A DNA stretch of 32,446 bases from Anaerolineaceae bacterium UBA3924 (GCA_002385985.1 DGEO01000010.1:1-32446), one strand, 5' to 3'. Positions 8,201 through 15,682 are shown, numbered from the stretch's first letter. Made by a program: numbers and translations. Notes: a model not told the origin generated them from the letters alone.

Positions 8201-8882
8201 CATCGAGCAGATCCCGCCGGGGCTGGAGGACAACATCAACCGCGCCCGCGCCCATTTGCGCCGCCTGGGGGCAATCAACCCGGAAGCCCGGGCTGAGTAC
8301 ACCGAGGTGAAGGAGCGCTACGAGTTCCTCAACGGCCAGATGGAGGACCTGCTGAAGGCGGATGAGGACCTGCGCGCGGTGATCGCCGAGCTGGACGCGC
8401 TGATGAAGCGGGAGTTCAAACGCACCTTTGACGAGGTGGCGGTCGAATTCCGCAAGATGTTCACTCAGCTGTTCGGCGGCGGCTCCGCGCGGCTGATACT
8501 CACGGACGAGGACAACCCGTCTGAAACCGGCATCGACATTGAAGCCCGCCTGCCCGGGCGCAGGGACCAGGGCCTGTCGCTGCTCTCGGGCGGTGAGCGC
8601 AGCCTGACCGCGGTCGCGCTGGTTTTCGCCCTACTGCGGGTGTCACCCACGCCGTTCTGCGTACTGGACGAGGTCGATGCCATGCTGGATGAGGCCAACG
8701 TGGGCCGCTTCACCGATCTGCTGCGCGAACTCAGCCAGACCACGCAGTTTATCGTCATCACCCACAACCGCAACACGGTGCAGGCCGCGGATGTGATCTA
8801 CGGCGTCACCATGGGCAAGGACTCCGCCAGCCAGGTGATCAGCCTGAGGTTGGACGAAATAAGCGAAGATATGGTGGTCTGA
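5259..8882 (+). CDS. smc: Chromosome segregation ATPase SMC
   Basis: SMC is the ATPase of bacterial condensin and works with ScpA and ScpB in chromosome compaction and segregation. The 1207-residue protein has the full family layout. An N-terminal ATPase half carries Walker A GPNGSGKS (39-46) and the Q-loop region. A long coiled coil runs to about residue 525, rich in Gln, Glu, Arg and Ala heptads. The hinge lies at about 527-680 (from GRMSPLSGHLD), followed by the returning coil. The C-terminal half carries LSGGE (1109-1113) and Walker B with Asp1137-Glu1138. No part is missing. Translation is probably coupled to rnc through the ATGAATAA overlap. The usual ftsY does not follow; a strong terminator begins 10 bp after the stop. 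Confidence 0.98.
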   Translation: MNNNGQYKPRLKSLELQGYKTFASRTQFEFPGRITAIVGPNGSGKSNIADALRWVLGEQSYSLLRGRKTEDMIFAGSELRARANMASAVVTFDNADGWLPIDFTEVSVGRKAYRDGQNEYLINGQRVRLKEISELLGQSGLSERTYTIIGQGLVDAALSLKPDERRRFFEEAAGIGLYRSRREEALSRLDATRRNLERVQDILSELAPRLKSLERQARRAEEHDRISAELRELMREWYGYHWHRVQQEVAHAQQVVEAQEERLGLARNRLEEVEAEAAAVRAELQKKRSQLEEWHNQLAALHTRREQVSRNQAILDERQRAAADAEASLLADLARLEEEEKAQQRRLEDMTAEHERLIAELADAKQQAEQARKAMEERQAQRQSIEQALRETRRQLTSLETRQVHVKAHRQELTARLENLARTRQNLTAALEGADQALKEAEEKLRQARQDRTEAELDLSEYDEQVQAQQRQSVELETRRKKLQENLNRLVTQESRLRAQMDVLEQAEASLTGLNQGSKSVLEEMRKGRLPGRMSPLSGHLDVPAEYEVAVAAALGENLDAIYLGGSTDPEPVLQFLETSARGRAILFPGVWLNGAKPVQPPVDDEIIGVASELVKAPADWQQLVNQLLGQVVIVRHRQAARRVLKQLPDTSRVVTLNGEVFAGSGAVIAGQEGRAGLISRPRQKRELQDEIDRVQDQINDLENELEEIEQARQEAQAAQEERERAQRAANQRLKLATQAFQQASLAVDQIRQKQDFQRGQLNEQARQAQKAEEELNRLAEELEQLEKQAGSLREEVRQKSQALQSLPVEELQAQVAHWNTQQAVASRAVKDAAHRMEEYRLSLERNRQQQVSVQDRLAAGRETQASLEQQRNQDRQKDAELAALIDAVQSKIEPAEAELRDVEKKYEDLQGAYQSAQQAVNAVERVVTQAQLEYSRKKDGLENLRRRIEEDFGLVAFEYISEVTGPTPLPLEGLVEQLPRIEQIPPGLEDNINRARAHLRRLGAINPEARAEYTEVKERYEFLNGQMEDLLKADEDLRAVIAELDALMKREFKRTFDEVAVEFRKMFTQLFGGGSARLILTDEDNPSETGIDIEARLPGRRDQGLSLLSGGERSLTAVALVFALLRVSPTPFCVLDEVDAMLDEANVGRFTDLLRELSQTTQFIVITHNRNTVQAADVIYGVTMGKDSASQVISLRLDEISEDMVV

Positions 8883-8890
8883 GACAGATG

Positions 8891-8923
8891 AAAAAAGCGC
8901 GGGCTTGCTGCCCGCGCTTTTTG
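8891..8923. terminator. Bidirectional terminator between smc and the foldase gene
   Basis: A perfect 13-bp stem (AAAAAGCGCGGGC, 8892-8904, paired with 8910-8922) encloses a 5-nt loop. Its A-tract and T-tract arms give a U-run on either strand, so it can end transcription of smc from the left and of the foldase gene from the right. Confidence 0.92.
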
Positions 8924-8941
8924 ATTCGTTCGTCTTGCCGG

Positions 8942-10282
8942 TTACTGGATATTCCCCGAGATGTAGCCCGCCAGGTTGGGCGGGATGGCCGGGGTGGTGG
9001 GAACCATCTGCATCCAGATATCATTTTCTACGATTTCCATCCGGGCCTTGGCTTCCTCGGTGACCTTGGAGAAGGTGGTGGCCTGAACCGTCGACAGCTG
9101 GTCAGCCATCAGGCGGCGGACTTCCTTGCCCAGCACCTGGATCACATGCCAGCCGTGGATGCTCTCGACCGGTTCGCTGAGCTCGCCGATTTCCAGGCTG
9201 AAGGCAGCCTCTTCGAACGGTTCCACCATCTGACCGCGGGCAAACCAGCCCAGATCACCGCCAGACGCGCCGGACACCTTGTCGAGGGACAGTTCCTGGG
9301 CCAGTTTAGCGAAGTCTTCACCGTCGTTCAGGAGCTGGATGACCTGATTTGCCTCTTCCTCGGTGGTGACCAGGATGTGGCGCGCCCAGACCTGTTCCTG
9401 CTCCAGCGGGATTTCCGCGATGATCTCATCGTACAGCTTCTGGATGATCAGGTTGCGGCGCATCAGCTCGCGCAGGTCCGCTTCGCTGAAGCCGAGGAAC
9501 TCGATGGCGTTCAGATAATCCGATTTCACCTGCTGGTACCCCTCAAGGGTGTATGGGGTTTCGGTGGGCAGCGGTTCCGGAGTCGGGGAGGGGGGTACCT
9601 CTGCGCTTTCCGCGGCTTCTTCCGTCGGGGTGGCGGTCGGCGCCTGCGTCGGAGTCGCGGTCGGCTCCTCGGTCTCTTCCGGCGTCGGCGTCATCATGGG
9701 AGTGGCGGTCGGCGGAACCAGGGTCATCTGCAGCGACGAGAGCGTCGAGGTGGGTTTCAGTTCGACAGTCTCGGTCGGTGAGACGGTCGGGGTGCCGGAG
9801 GCGAAGTAGCCGAAGGCTTCTTGAACCGCCTTTTCCACCTCTTCACTGGTGACGGTAATGCCGCGTTCCGCGGCTACCTGCAGCAGTACCTCTTCGGTGA
9901 TCATCTGGTCCAGGGTGGAGCGGCCGTAGCTTTGTGTATCGATAAGCTCGAACAGTGCCTGCTGGATTTGCGCGTCAAAAGTGCCCGCGCCGAACAACTG
10001 GTTGTAGGCATCGTACTGCGAGATGTTCTGCAGGGCCTGGAAGCGGTTGTATTTAACGCGTTTCTGGTACTCCCTGACGGTGATCGTCTTTTCACCCACC
10101 CGGGCCACGACCTTGTTAGGCTGGATGACCAGACTGTCCAGCAGGCCGAAACCGAGCAAACCCAGGACGATCACACCGATGGCGATGGCGGCGATGATGA
10201 TGGTCTTTCGCTGCCTGCGCTCAACCTCCAGTCGGGCTACATGGCGGCGGTTAACGATTTTAGTCTTGGGCTGTTTAGCCAT
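8942..10282 (-). CDS. Membrane-anchored parvulin-type peptidyl-prolyl isomerase (PrsA/SurA-like)
   Basis: This is an extracytoplasmic foldase that catalyses cis-trans isomerisation of prolyl bonds in secreted proteins. The 446 residues start with a basic cytoplasmic tail and one membrane segment (about 27-50). A SurA-N-like helical chaperone region follows, interrupted by a Pro/Thr-rich linker (163-243). The chaperone helices resume at YTLEGYQQVK, and the parvulin domain (about 298-386) has VWARHILV, GGDLGWFARGQMV and the ending HGWHVIQV. I chose the ATG at 10282 because AGAGG lies upstream; an earlier ATG at 10315 falls inside the terminator of the rpsR operon. No signal peptidase site is evident, so it is probably an anchored protein. 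No promoter is obvious in the short gap after that terminator. Confidence 0.9.
   Translation of the reverse strand: MAKQPKTKIVNRRHVARLEVERRQRKTIIIAAIAIGVIVLGLLGFGLLDSLVIQPNKVVARVGEKTITVREYQKRVKYNRFQALQNISQYDAYNQLFGAGTFDAQIQQALFELIDTQSYGRSTLDQMITEEVLLQVAAERGITVTSEEVEKAVQEAFGYFASGTPTVSPTETVELKPTSTLSSLQMTLVPPTATPMMTPTPEETEEPTATPTQAPTATPTEEAAESAEVPPSPTPEPLPTETPYTLEGYQQVKSDYLNAIEFLGFSEADLRELMRRNLIIQKLYDEIIAEIPLEQEQVWARHILVTTEEEANQVIQLLNDGEDFAKLAQELSLDKVSGASGGDLGWFARGQMVEPFEEAAFSLEIGELSEPVESIHGWHVIQVLGKEVRRLMADQLSTVQATTFSKVTEEAKARMEIVENDIWMQMVPTTPAIPPNLAGYISGNIQ
9554..9796 (-). repeat. Pro/Thr-rich low-complexity coding segment
   Basis: About 80 codons of the foldase gene are dominated by Pro, Thr, Ala and Glu with repeated ATPTP-like units. 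This gives irregular short repeats in the DNA. Such linkers are common in extracytoplasmic proteins of Anaerolineae, and a similar one is found in the lipoprotein at 21640-22512. Confidence 0.8.
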
Positions 10283-10304
10283 TGGCGACCTCTGAGTGCT
10301 TACG

Positions 10305-10341
10305 AAAAAGGGCATGGAGCCTTAAGGAAAACCCCATGCCC
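10305..10341 (-). terminator. Terminator of the rpsF-ssb-rpsR operon
   Basis: On the minus strand, GGGCATGG and CCATGCCC form an 8-bp stem (10334-10341 with 10310-10317) followed directly by TTTTT (10309-10305). It lies 23 bp after the rpsR stop codon. Confidence 0.85.
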
Positions 10342-10363
10342 CGGCGTATGAAATTCCAAACGA

Positions 10364-10645
10364 TTAGCGGGTGAGATCGTTTAAAGTTTCACCAACATAC
10401 GGGAGCAGCGCGATAACGCGCGCCCGCTTAATGGCATTGGCCAGCGCGCGCTGGTGACGGGCACAGGTGCCGGTCTGGCGGCGGGGGCGGATCTTGCCAT
10501 CTTCAGTGATGTAGCGGCGAAGCATGTCTGCGGATTTGTAGTCGATCGCCAGATTCTTGTCAGCGCAGAACTGGCAGATCTTGGGGCGCGCTACGTAGCG
10601 GCGCGGCCCGGAGAACTGCTCGCTCTCATTCGTCATATCAGCCAT
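10364..10645 (-). CDS. rpsR: Small ribosomal subunit protein bS18
   Basis: bS18 binds the central domain of 16S rRNA as a dimer with bS6. The 93-residue protein has the conserved core RPKICQFCADK, a helix with MLRRYITEDGKI, and PRRQTGTCARHQR, followed by the basic C-terminal helix. Cys24, Cys27, Cys61 and His64 form a CxxC/CxxH set, so this is the zinc-binding (C+) form of the protein. The ATG at 10645 has AGGAG upstream. It follows ssb by 9 bp in the classic rpsF-ssb-rpsR order, but rplI, often the fourth gene, is absent and a terminator follows instead. Confidence 0.97.
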   Translation of the reverse strand: MADMTNESEQFSGPRRYVARPKICQFCADKNLAIDYKSADMLRRYITEDGKIRPRRQTGTCARHQRALANAIKRARVIALLPYVGETLNDLTR

Positions 10646-10654
10646 TTCTTACTC

Positions 10655-11059
10655 CTAGAAAGGATAATCATCCTCATATTCAGGCGGCTCGGAGGAGCCG
10701 ATCGCCTGGGTCTGGCCTGTGTCACGGCGGTCTCCCAGCATCATCATCTCGCTGGCGACAATTTCGACGCTGGTATGCTTGGCGCCTTCACTGTCCTCCC
10801 AGCGGCGGGTCTGCAGCCGGCCTTCGATGTAGACCTGCTGGCCCTTGGTGAGATACTGCTTGCAGATTTCCGCCAGGTTTCCCCAGGAGACAACGTTGAA
10901 CCACTCCGTATCGGTGTGGCGTTCACCATCTGCCGTATTCCATGTCCGGCTGGTGGCCACTGTAAAGGTCGTGACAGGCCGGCCAGACGGCGTATAGCGC
11001 ATTTCCGGGTCTTTCCCCAGATGGCCGATGATCATCACTTTATTCAAACCGCGGCTCAT
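10655..11059 (-). CDS. ssb: Single-stranded DNA-binding protein
   Basis: SSB coats single-stranded DNA during replication, repair and recombination. The 134-residue product begins MSRGLNKVMIIGHLGKDPE, carries the full OB fold (with TEWFNVVSWGNLAE and GQQVYIEGRLQTRRW), then a short linker and the acidic tip ending DDYPF. That tip is the docking site for partners such as RecJ in well-studied bacteria. The linker is short compared with the 178-residue E. coli protein. The ATG at 11059 is set by AGGAGA 5 nt upstream; the longer frame adds residues before the conserved start. It lies between rpsF and rpsR, the standard arrangement. Confidence 0.97.
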   Translation of the reverse strand: MSRGLNKVMIIGHLGKDPEMRYTPSGRPVTTFTVATSRTWNTADGERHTDTEWFNVVSWGNLAEICKQYLTKGQQVYIEGRLQTRRWEDSEGAKHTSVEIVASEMMMLGDRRDTGQTQAIGSSEPPEYEDDYPF

Positions 11060-11104
11060 TCGATTCTCCTTGACACAGTCCAAAACCTGACGCTTTCCAC
11101 GTTC

Positions 11105-11392
11105 CTACAGTTCCGGGTTGATGAGCAGGTGGCGCAAGACCGGTTCCAGGAAACGCAGATTGCGGTCCAGTTCAGCAGTCGCTTCGGGCGGCAGTTTGCT
11201 TTCCACGTACACATACTGGCCCTCGCGCTGTTTATTGATCATGTATGCCAGGCGGCGCTTGCCCCAGACATCCACTTTTTCGACTGAACCACCGGCGTCG
11301 GTAATCCAGCCCTTCACCCGATCGATCACGCCGGTCAGAGCCTCCTGATCCAAATCAGGGTGAACAATGAAGACCAATTCATAGTTGCGCAT
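11105..11392 (-). CDS. rpsF: Small ribosomal subunit protein bS6
   Basis: bS6 joins bS18 in the 30S platform. The 95-residue protein has the family start MRNYELVFIVHPDLD, the middle VEKVDVWGKRRLAYMINKQ and the ending PVLRHLLI. It is slightly short because the acidic tail of E. coli S6 is lacking. The ATG at 11392 is preceded by a consensus AGGAGG. It is the first gene of the operon with ssb and rpsR, and its leader can fold over the ribosome binding site (see the leader entry). Confidence 0.97.
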   Translation of the reverse strand: MRNYELVFIVHPDLDQEALTGVIDRVKGWITDAGGSVEKVDVWGKRRLAYMINKQREGQYVYVESKLPPEATAELDRNLRFLEPVLRHLLINPEL

Positions 11393-11403
11393 TTGGGAAA
11401 CCT

Positions 11404-11458
11404 CCTTTCCACGGGTTTGCCCTCGAACTTCACCGTAGGCTGGTCGAGAGCGGAAAGG
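11404..11458 (-). promoter_or_regulatory. Foldable rpsF leader, candidate bS6:bS18 autoregulatory site
   Basis: In the rpsF 5' leader, CCTTTCC (11458-11452 on the minus strand) can pair with GGAAAGG (11410-11404), which runs into the AGGAGG ribosome binding site. Inside lies a second helix: CTCGA (11448-11444) pairs with TCGAG (11426-11422), extended by two pairs beyond a mismatch. Its loop contains CCTACGGTGA. Leaders of rpsF operons in several phyla bind the bS6:bS18 complex through a small hairpin motif with a CCG element. The structure fits this idea, but the family match was not computed. Confidence 0.4.
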
Positions 11459-11499
11459 CAGCAACGATACTTTGGATTTGTTGCTTACCGTGCAGGGCT

Positions 11500-11529
11500 A
11501 GTTTACCACAACCCCTCTGGTTCTGTAAA
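11500..11529 (-). promoter_or_regulatory. Promoter of rpsF-ssb-rpsR
   Basis: On the minus strand, TTTACA (11529-11524) and TAAACT (11505-11500) are separated by 18 bp, a plausible sigma-70 promoter. It would give a leader of about 100 nt, long enough to hold the folded element before rpsF. Confidence 0.5.
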
Positions 11530-11582
11530 GAAATCTCCGGTTTCTCGAGAGATTCCGGCCAGATACTCTTTAAGCAAGGTTA

Positions 11583-11611
11583 TTGCAATATGGCGCGAGG
11601 TTGTGCATAAT
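11583..11611 (+). promoter_or_regulatory. Promoter of the AIM24-family gene
   Basis: TTGCAA (11583-11588) and CATAAT (11606-11611) are 17 bp apart, a good sigma-70 match. The expected start near 11618 gives a leader of about 35 nt with AGGAG at 11642-11646 before the ATG at 11654. Confidence 0.6.
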
Positions 11612-11653
11612 GAGTAAATCCAGCCCATCACAGCTACACACAGGAGACATAAA

Positions 11654-12337
11654 ATGCAAGTCGAAATTCTGTACCGGCCTTCGTATGCTGTCGCCCGGGT
11701 TATGCTGGCGCCCAACGAACAGATCCGGGCGGAAGCTGGCGCCATGGTGAGCATGTCCGCCGGCGTAACGGTGGAGACGGGCATCCGCGGCGGGGTGCTC
11801 AAGTCGCTGGCACGCTCGCTGCTGGGCGGCGAATCCTTCTTTACCAACACTTTCCACGCGCCTGAGCGGGGAGGCGAGATCCTGCTGGCGCCTGCGCTGA
11901 CCGGGGATGTCTTCACCACCCGCCTGTCGGGCGAGACCATCCTGGTCCAGTCCGGGTCGTACCTGGCCTCCGAAGACGGCATCGAGGTGGATGCCGGCTG
12001 GTCGGGAGCGCGCACGTTCTTCGCCGGGGAAGGCCTGTTCATGCTGCGCTGCAGCGGGTCGGGCCAGCTGGTGCTGTCCAGCTATGGCGCCATCCATGAG
12101 GTCAACCTGCAGGCTGGCGAGGTCTACACGGTGGATACCGGGCACCTGGTGGCCTTCAGCGAGCGGATGAACTTCCAGGTCCGCGCCATTGGCGGCCTGC
12201 GCTCAACTATCCTGGGCGGCGAAGGGCTGGTGGTGGACCTGACCGGCCCCGGGAAGGTGCTGCTGCAGACGCGCAGCGAAGGCGCTTTCCTCTCCTGGCT
12301 GCTGCCCAAGATCCCTTCGAACAAGCGCTCGGATTAG
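11654..12337 (+). CDS. AIM24 family protein (TIGR00266-type)
   Basis: This 227-residue protein belongs to the AIM24/TIGR00266 family of single-domain beta-rich proteins. Their fold is related to that of the trp RNA-binding attenuation protein, and their function in bacteria is unknown. Visible family features are the N-terminal AEAGAMVSMSAGV, a glycine-rich LLGGESFFTNTF, the central LVQSGSYLASEDGIEVD, and GLVVDLTGPGKVLLQTRS near the end. There is no signal peptide or membrane segment. AGGAG 7 nt upstream supports the ATG, and a good promoter lies before it. It is convergent with the oxidoreductase gene, with 6 bp between the stops. It stands alone as a transcription unit, so the context gives no hint of role. 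Confidence 0.88.
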   Translation: MQVEILYRPSYAVARVMLAPNEQIRAEAGAMVSMSAGVTVETGIRGGVLKSLARSLLGGESFFTNTFHAPERGGEILLAPALTGDVFTTRLSGETILVQSGSYLASEDGIEVDAGWSGARTFFAGEGLFMLRCSGSGQLVLSSYGAIHEVNLQAGEVYTVDTGHLVAFSERMNFQVRAIGGLRSTILGGEGLVVDLTGPGKVLLQTRSEGAFLSWLLPKIPSNKRSD

Positions 12338-12343
12338 CCTGAC

Positions 12344-13324
12344 TTACAGCCGGACCGGTTTCCCGGTGCGGGCTGATTCCAGCAGGGCCACCATGGTGGC
12401 CGTGTTGTCGCGGCTTTCCTCCAGACTCATGCGCGGCTGGCGGCCTTCGGTGATCGCCAGGGCGATGTCTTCGATTTCGCCCAGGAAGGAATCGAACATG
12501 GGGAAGGTGTGGACTTCCTCTTCGTCTCCGGATGTGATCACCAGGCGGTTGTGCGGCCGGGGGTTGTAGGGGCCGTCCATGCTGATTCGTCCCCGGCTGC
12601 CGAAGATATCGAACGAGGTGAACTTGGGGACGGTGAACCCGGCGGTGATCTGCACCAGAATGTCGCCGGGGTAGCGCAGCTCACCGATGAACAGGTCGTC
12701 CACGCCGGAGGAGGACAGGCGCTGGAAGCCGAAGACTTCCTCCGGCGGCTCGCCGGTGATCATGCGGGCGTAGCTGATGGGGTAGCAGCCGACGTCAAAC
12801 AGGCTGCCGCCGCCGGTTTCCGGAAGCCAGCGGTGGTTGATCGGGTCCTGCAGCGCAAACAGGAATGCGCCGCGCATGCCTTCGATGTGACCGATGCGCC
12901 CCTGCTGAATGGCCTGCAGCACCAGTTCTGTCTGGTGGTGGTGGCGGAACTTGAAGGCCTCGGTGACGATCACACCGTTGTCGCGGGCCGCGGCGGCGAT
13001 GGCGTCCACCTCCTCCGGGGTGAGGGCGATGGGCTTTTCGCAGAGCACGTGCTTGCCGGCTTGACATGCGCGGATGGTCCACTCCGCATGCAGGTAGTTG
13101 GGCAGGGGGTTGTAGATAACCTGGATTTCGGGATCGGCGAGCAGTTCATCGTAACTGCCGTAATATCGGGGGATTTCCCATTCGGCGGCATATTCCTCAG
13201 CACGCTCCAGGGATCGGCTGCCCACTGCATGCAGCTCGCTGAGTGGATGGCAGCGCAGGGCGGGAATAAAGCCCTGGTTGATCCGCGCGGTACTCAGAAT
13301 CCCCCATTTCATTTTTTCAGCCAT
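12344..13324 (-). CDS. Gfo/Idh/MocA family oxidoreductase
   Basis: This is an NAD(P)-dependent dehydrogenase of the glucose-fructose oxidoreductase/inositol dehydrogenase family, which acts on sugars or sugar derivatives. The 326-residue protein has the N-terminal Rossmann fold (WGILSTARINQGFI, a variant of the usual GxGxxA), the EKP motif at 96-98 (CEKPIAL) and the C-terminal alpha/beta domain with GGGSLFDVGCYPISYARM, which holds the conserved Asp and Tyr. The ATG at 13324 has GAGGAG 7 nt upstream; the in-frame GTG six bases earlier would be too close. It follows recJ by 11 bp, so it is the last gene of the recombination operon, but a shared role is not evident. Its natural substrate cannot be predicted. 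Confidence 0.9.
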   Translation of the reverse strand: MAEKMKWGILSTARINQGFIPALRCHPLSELHAVGSRSLERAEEYAAEWEIPRYYGSYDELLADPEIQVIYNPLPNYLHAEWTIRACQAGKHVLCEKPIALTPEEVDAIAAAARDNGVIVTEAFKFRHHHQTELVLQAIQQGRIGHIEGMRGAFLFALQDPINHRWLPETGGGSLFDVGCYPISYARMITGEPPEEVFGFQRLSSSGVDDLFIGELRYPGDILVQITAGFTVPKFTSFDIFGSRGRISMDGPYNPRPHNRLVITSGDEEEVHTFPMFDSFLGEIEDIALAITEGRQPRMSLEESRDNTATMVALLESARTGKPVRL

Positions 13325-13335
13325 GGCCACACTCC

Positions 13336-15681
13336 TCAGGTCAGGGTGATGAGCCTGCTGCCCGGGATAAGCGATGCGGCTTCGGCCCGAAGATAATATT
13401 CCCGGTAGGCTCTAGTTTCTTCCAGTATCATTTTTAGCCCATTTTCGATTTGAGGCAAGCTGTCCGGGGAACGGGTAGAGCCGGGAGCAGCAATGCGTAC
13501 CGCGCCGCCCGGGGCCGGGATGAAGTCAATGTCTCCGCGCGCCTGCAGCCAGTTCAACCCCAGCAGCACGCTGCCGCGGCGCTGGCCCAGTACGGCGGCC
13601 ATTTCGTCGAGAGTCACCAGCCCGTTCTTTTTCTGCAGCGCATAGCGCACCAGGCCGGTGAGTTTGCGCAGGAAGGCAGGCGGGTCCAGGTACTCCGGCG
13701 GGCAGGCACACAGGAAGACCCGTCCGGGGTGCACGTCCTCAATGGCGTTCGCCAGCTCAACCGGGCCGGGCGGGATGCTCCAGACAGCCAGGGCCGGGGC
13801 AGGCTCCAGGCGGCAGCGGCTGCGCACTTCGGGAAATGGCGTGGGGCAGGCTTCACTCCAGACCATAACCTCACTGGTCTGCATACAGCCAGCGATCATC
13901 TGGTCGGGATGGGGGTGATGTCGCAGATCTACCACCTCGATGCGGGTGGTGATATCCGGCGGCTTCTCCTCGGGCCGGGGGAAGGCCTGCAGCCACTCGA
14001 CCTGGACATCCCGCTTTCCGCGGTAAGTGTGGGCGCGCAAGGTGAAGGCCAGGTCGAAGTAACCTTCCGGCAGGGGATTCCCGGCGGCCTGCCACCAGAT
14101 GACATTTCGGGTGTCACCTGCCTCGTTTTGAACCAATACACGCAGGTGGTCGCCGTTCTGTCCGATTTCCCTTTTGTCTCGGACGAAGACTTTTTGAGTG
14201 AGAAAGGTCAGCGGCGGGTTGCCGTTCCCAAAGGGGGCCAGCGGCGAGCAGGCGTCCACCAGATCCAAGGAGATTTCCGCCAGTGGGAGCAGGGCGTCCA
14301 CGGGCAGATCCACCTCCGGCGGCTGCTCCGCGGTCTGCTGGCTGATATACCTGGCCAGCCCGGCACGAAAGGCAGGGATCGATTCTGCGGGCAGCGAGAG
14401 GCCGGCCGCCATGGCATGACCGCCAAATCCCAGCAGCCTTTCCGCCTGAGAAGCGATGGCCTCGGTGATGTTGATCCCATTCACCGAGCGCGCCGATCCG
14501 CGGGCCGGCTGCCCTTCCCGGGATGAGAGCAGGATAACCGGCCGGCCGTACAGATCAACCAGCCGGCTGGCGACGATGCCGATCACTCCGGCGTGCCAGT
14601 GCGGATGGGCCAGCACCAGCACCGGCAGGTCGAGCAGATCGGGCGTGCGTTCCAGTTCGGCCAGCGCGCCCTGGAACACCTCATCGCAGAGCATCTTGCG
14701 CTTTGCGTTCAGCCCCTCGAGGATCTGTGCTGTCACGCGGGCGCGGACCATGTCAGTTTCGAGCAGAAACTCAACCATTGGGTTGGCGTCCGAAAGCCGC
14801 CCGACGGCGTTCAGACGGGGCGCGAGCGAAAACCCGATGTCCTCCTCATCCAGATGGAGCGGGTCCACCCCGGCCTGTTCGACCATGGCCTGAACCGCAG
14901 GCCGCGGGTTGGAGCGCAGGGCAGCCAGCCCTTTCTGCACCAGGTAGCGGGTGTCTCCGCTCAGCTCGGCCACGTCGGCGACCGCGCCCAGAGCCACCAG
15001 GTCGTACACCGAAGCGATGCGGTCAGCCTGACCGGCGCGCTGCAGCAGCTCCTCGGCCAGCTTGAAGGCCACACCCACCCCGGGGAGCGTGCCCAGCGGG
15101 TGCCCCGGCGGCAGGCGGTGAGGGTTGACCACTGAATAAGCCTGGGGGAGCGTCTCGCCAGGGGTGTGGTGATCGGTAACCAGGAAATCCACCCCGTGGC
15201 TGGCCGCATAAAGGGCAGCGTCGTGCGCGGTGATGCCCGTATCACAGGTCAGAACCAGCCGCGCGCCGCGCTGCAGCATCTTCTCCAACCCGGGGATGTT
15301 GACGCCGTGGGATTCTCGTTCGCGAACGGGGATGTGGTAAATCACGTCCGCGCCGAGCTTGCGCAGGGTATCGACCAGCACCGCGGTGGCTGTCTGGCCG
15401 TCGACGTCGAAGTCCCCCCACACGCCGATGCGCTCTCCTGCGGCGACGGCGTCAAGCAGCCGGCCGGCAGTCCGGTCCAGGTCAGGCAGATCGCAGGGAT
15501 CAGCCGGGCGGTAATGTTCCGGGCACAGGGCGGCGCGGGCTGCAGCCGGGTCGTCCCAGCCGCGCCGGACCAGCGCTTCAGCCAGCAGGCGGCTGCCCCC
15601 GGCGACTTCCAGCAGCTCCGGGCTGACGTCGACGTGTTCAGGCGGGATCCAGCGCAGGACGCGGTTCAGCAGTTCCGGCAT
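13336..15681 (-). CDS. recJ: Single-stranded-DNA exonuclease RecJ, long form
   Basis: RecJ degrades single-stranded DNA from the 5' end in recombination and repair. The 781-residue protein is about 200 residues longer than the E. coli form and similar in length to Firmicutes RecJ. It shows the DHH phosphoesterase motifs GDFDVDGQTAT (89-99), TCDTGITAHD (with Asp147) and VTDHH (168-172), then a DHHA1 domain with LGFGGHAMAAGLSLP and an OB-fold region. The extra C-terminal part includes a winged-helix-like stretch (about LVTLDEMAAVLGQRRGSVLL). The ATG at 15681 lies 1 nt after the stop of the nuclease gene, so translation is likely coupled; a longer frame upstream is only overlap. It sits in one operon with two SF1 proteins and an Fe-S nuclease. 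Confidence 0.95.
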   Translation of the reverse strand: MPELLNRVLRWIPPEHVDVSPELLEVAGGSRLLAEALVRRGWDDPAAARAALCPEHYRPADPCDLPDLDRTAGRLLDAVAAGERIGVWGDFDVDGQTATAVLVDTLRKLGADVIYHIPVRERESHGVNIPGLEKMLQRGARLVLTCDTGITAHDAALYAASHGVDFLVTDHHTPGETLPQAYSVVNPHRLPPGHPLGTLPGVGVAFKLAEELLQRAGQADRIASVYDLVALGAVADVAELSGDTRYLVQKGLAALRSNPRPAVQAMVEQAGVDPLHLDEEDIGFSLAPRLNAVGRLSDANPMVEFLLETDMVRARVTAQILEGLNAKRKMLCDEVFQGALAELERTPDLLDLPVLVLAHPHWHAGVIGIVASRLVDLYGRPVILLSSREGQPARGSARSVNGINITEAIASQAERLLGFGGHAMAAGLSLPAESIPAFRAGLARYISQQTAEQPPEVDLPVDALLPLAEISLDLVDACSPLAPFGNGNPPLTFLTQKVFVRDKREIGQNGDHLRVLVQNEAGDTRNVIWWQAAGNPLPEGYFDLAFTLRAHTYRGKRDVQVEWLQAFPRPEEKPPDITTRIEVVDLRHHPHPDQMIAGCMQTSEVMVWSEACPTPFPEVRSRCRLEPAPALAVWSIPPGPVELANAIEDVHPGRVFLCACPPEYLDPPAFLRKLTGLVRYALQKKNGLVTLDEMAAVLGQRRGSVLLGLNWLQARGDIDFIPAPGGAVRIAAPGSTRSPDSLPQIENGLKMILEETRAYREYYLRAEAASLIPGSRLITLT

Positions 15682-15682
15682 G

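Noticed and set aside
8888..9781. 297-codon plus-strand open frame opposite the foldase gene
   Set aside because: It begins in the terminator and its Gly/Arg-rich end is the reverse of the Pro/Thr-rich linker.
9540..9800. CRISPR-like short repeats
   Set aside because: The repeats are irregular and in frame with Pro/Thr-rich codons; there are no constant repeats or spacers.
10454..11287. 277-codon plus-strand open frame opposite rpsR, ssb and rpsF
   Set aside because: It crosses three certain ribosomal and SSB genes on the other strand and has no motif.
12347..12375. Terminator for the AIM24 gene
   Set aside because: A nested inverted repeat exists, but it lies inside the coding end of the convergent oxidoreductase and has no U-run.
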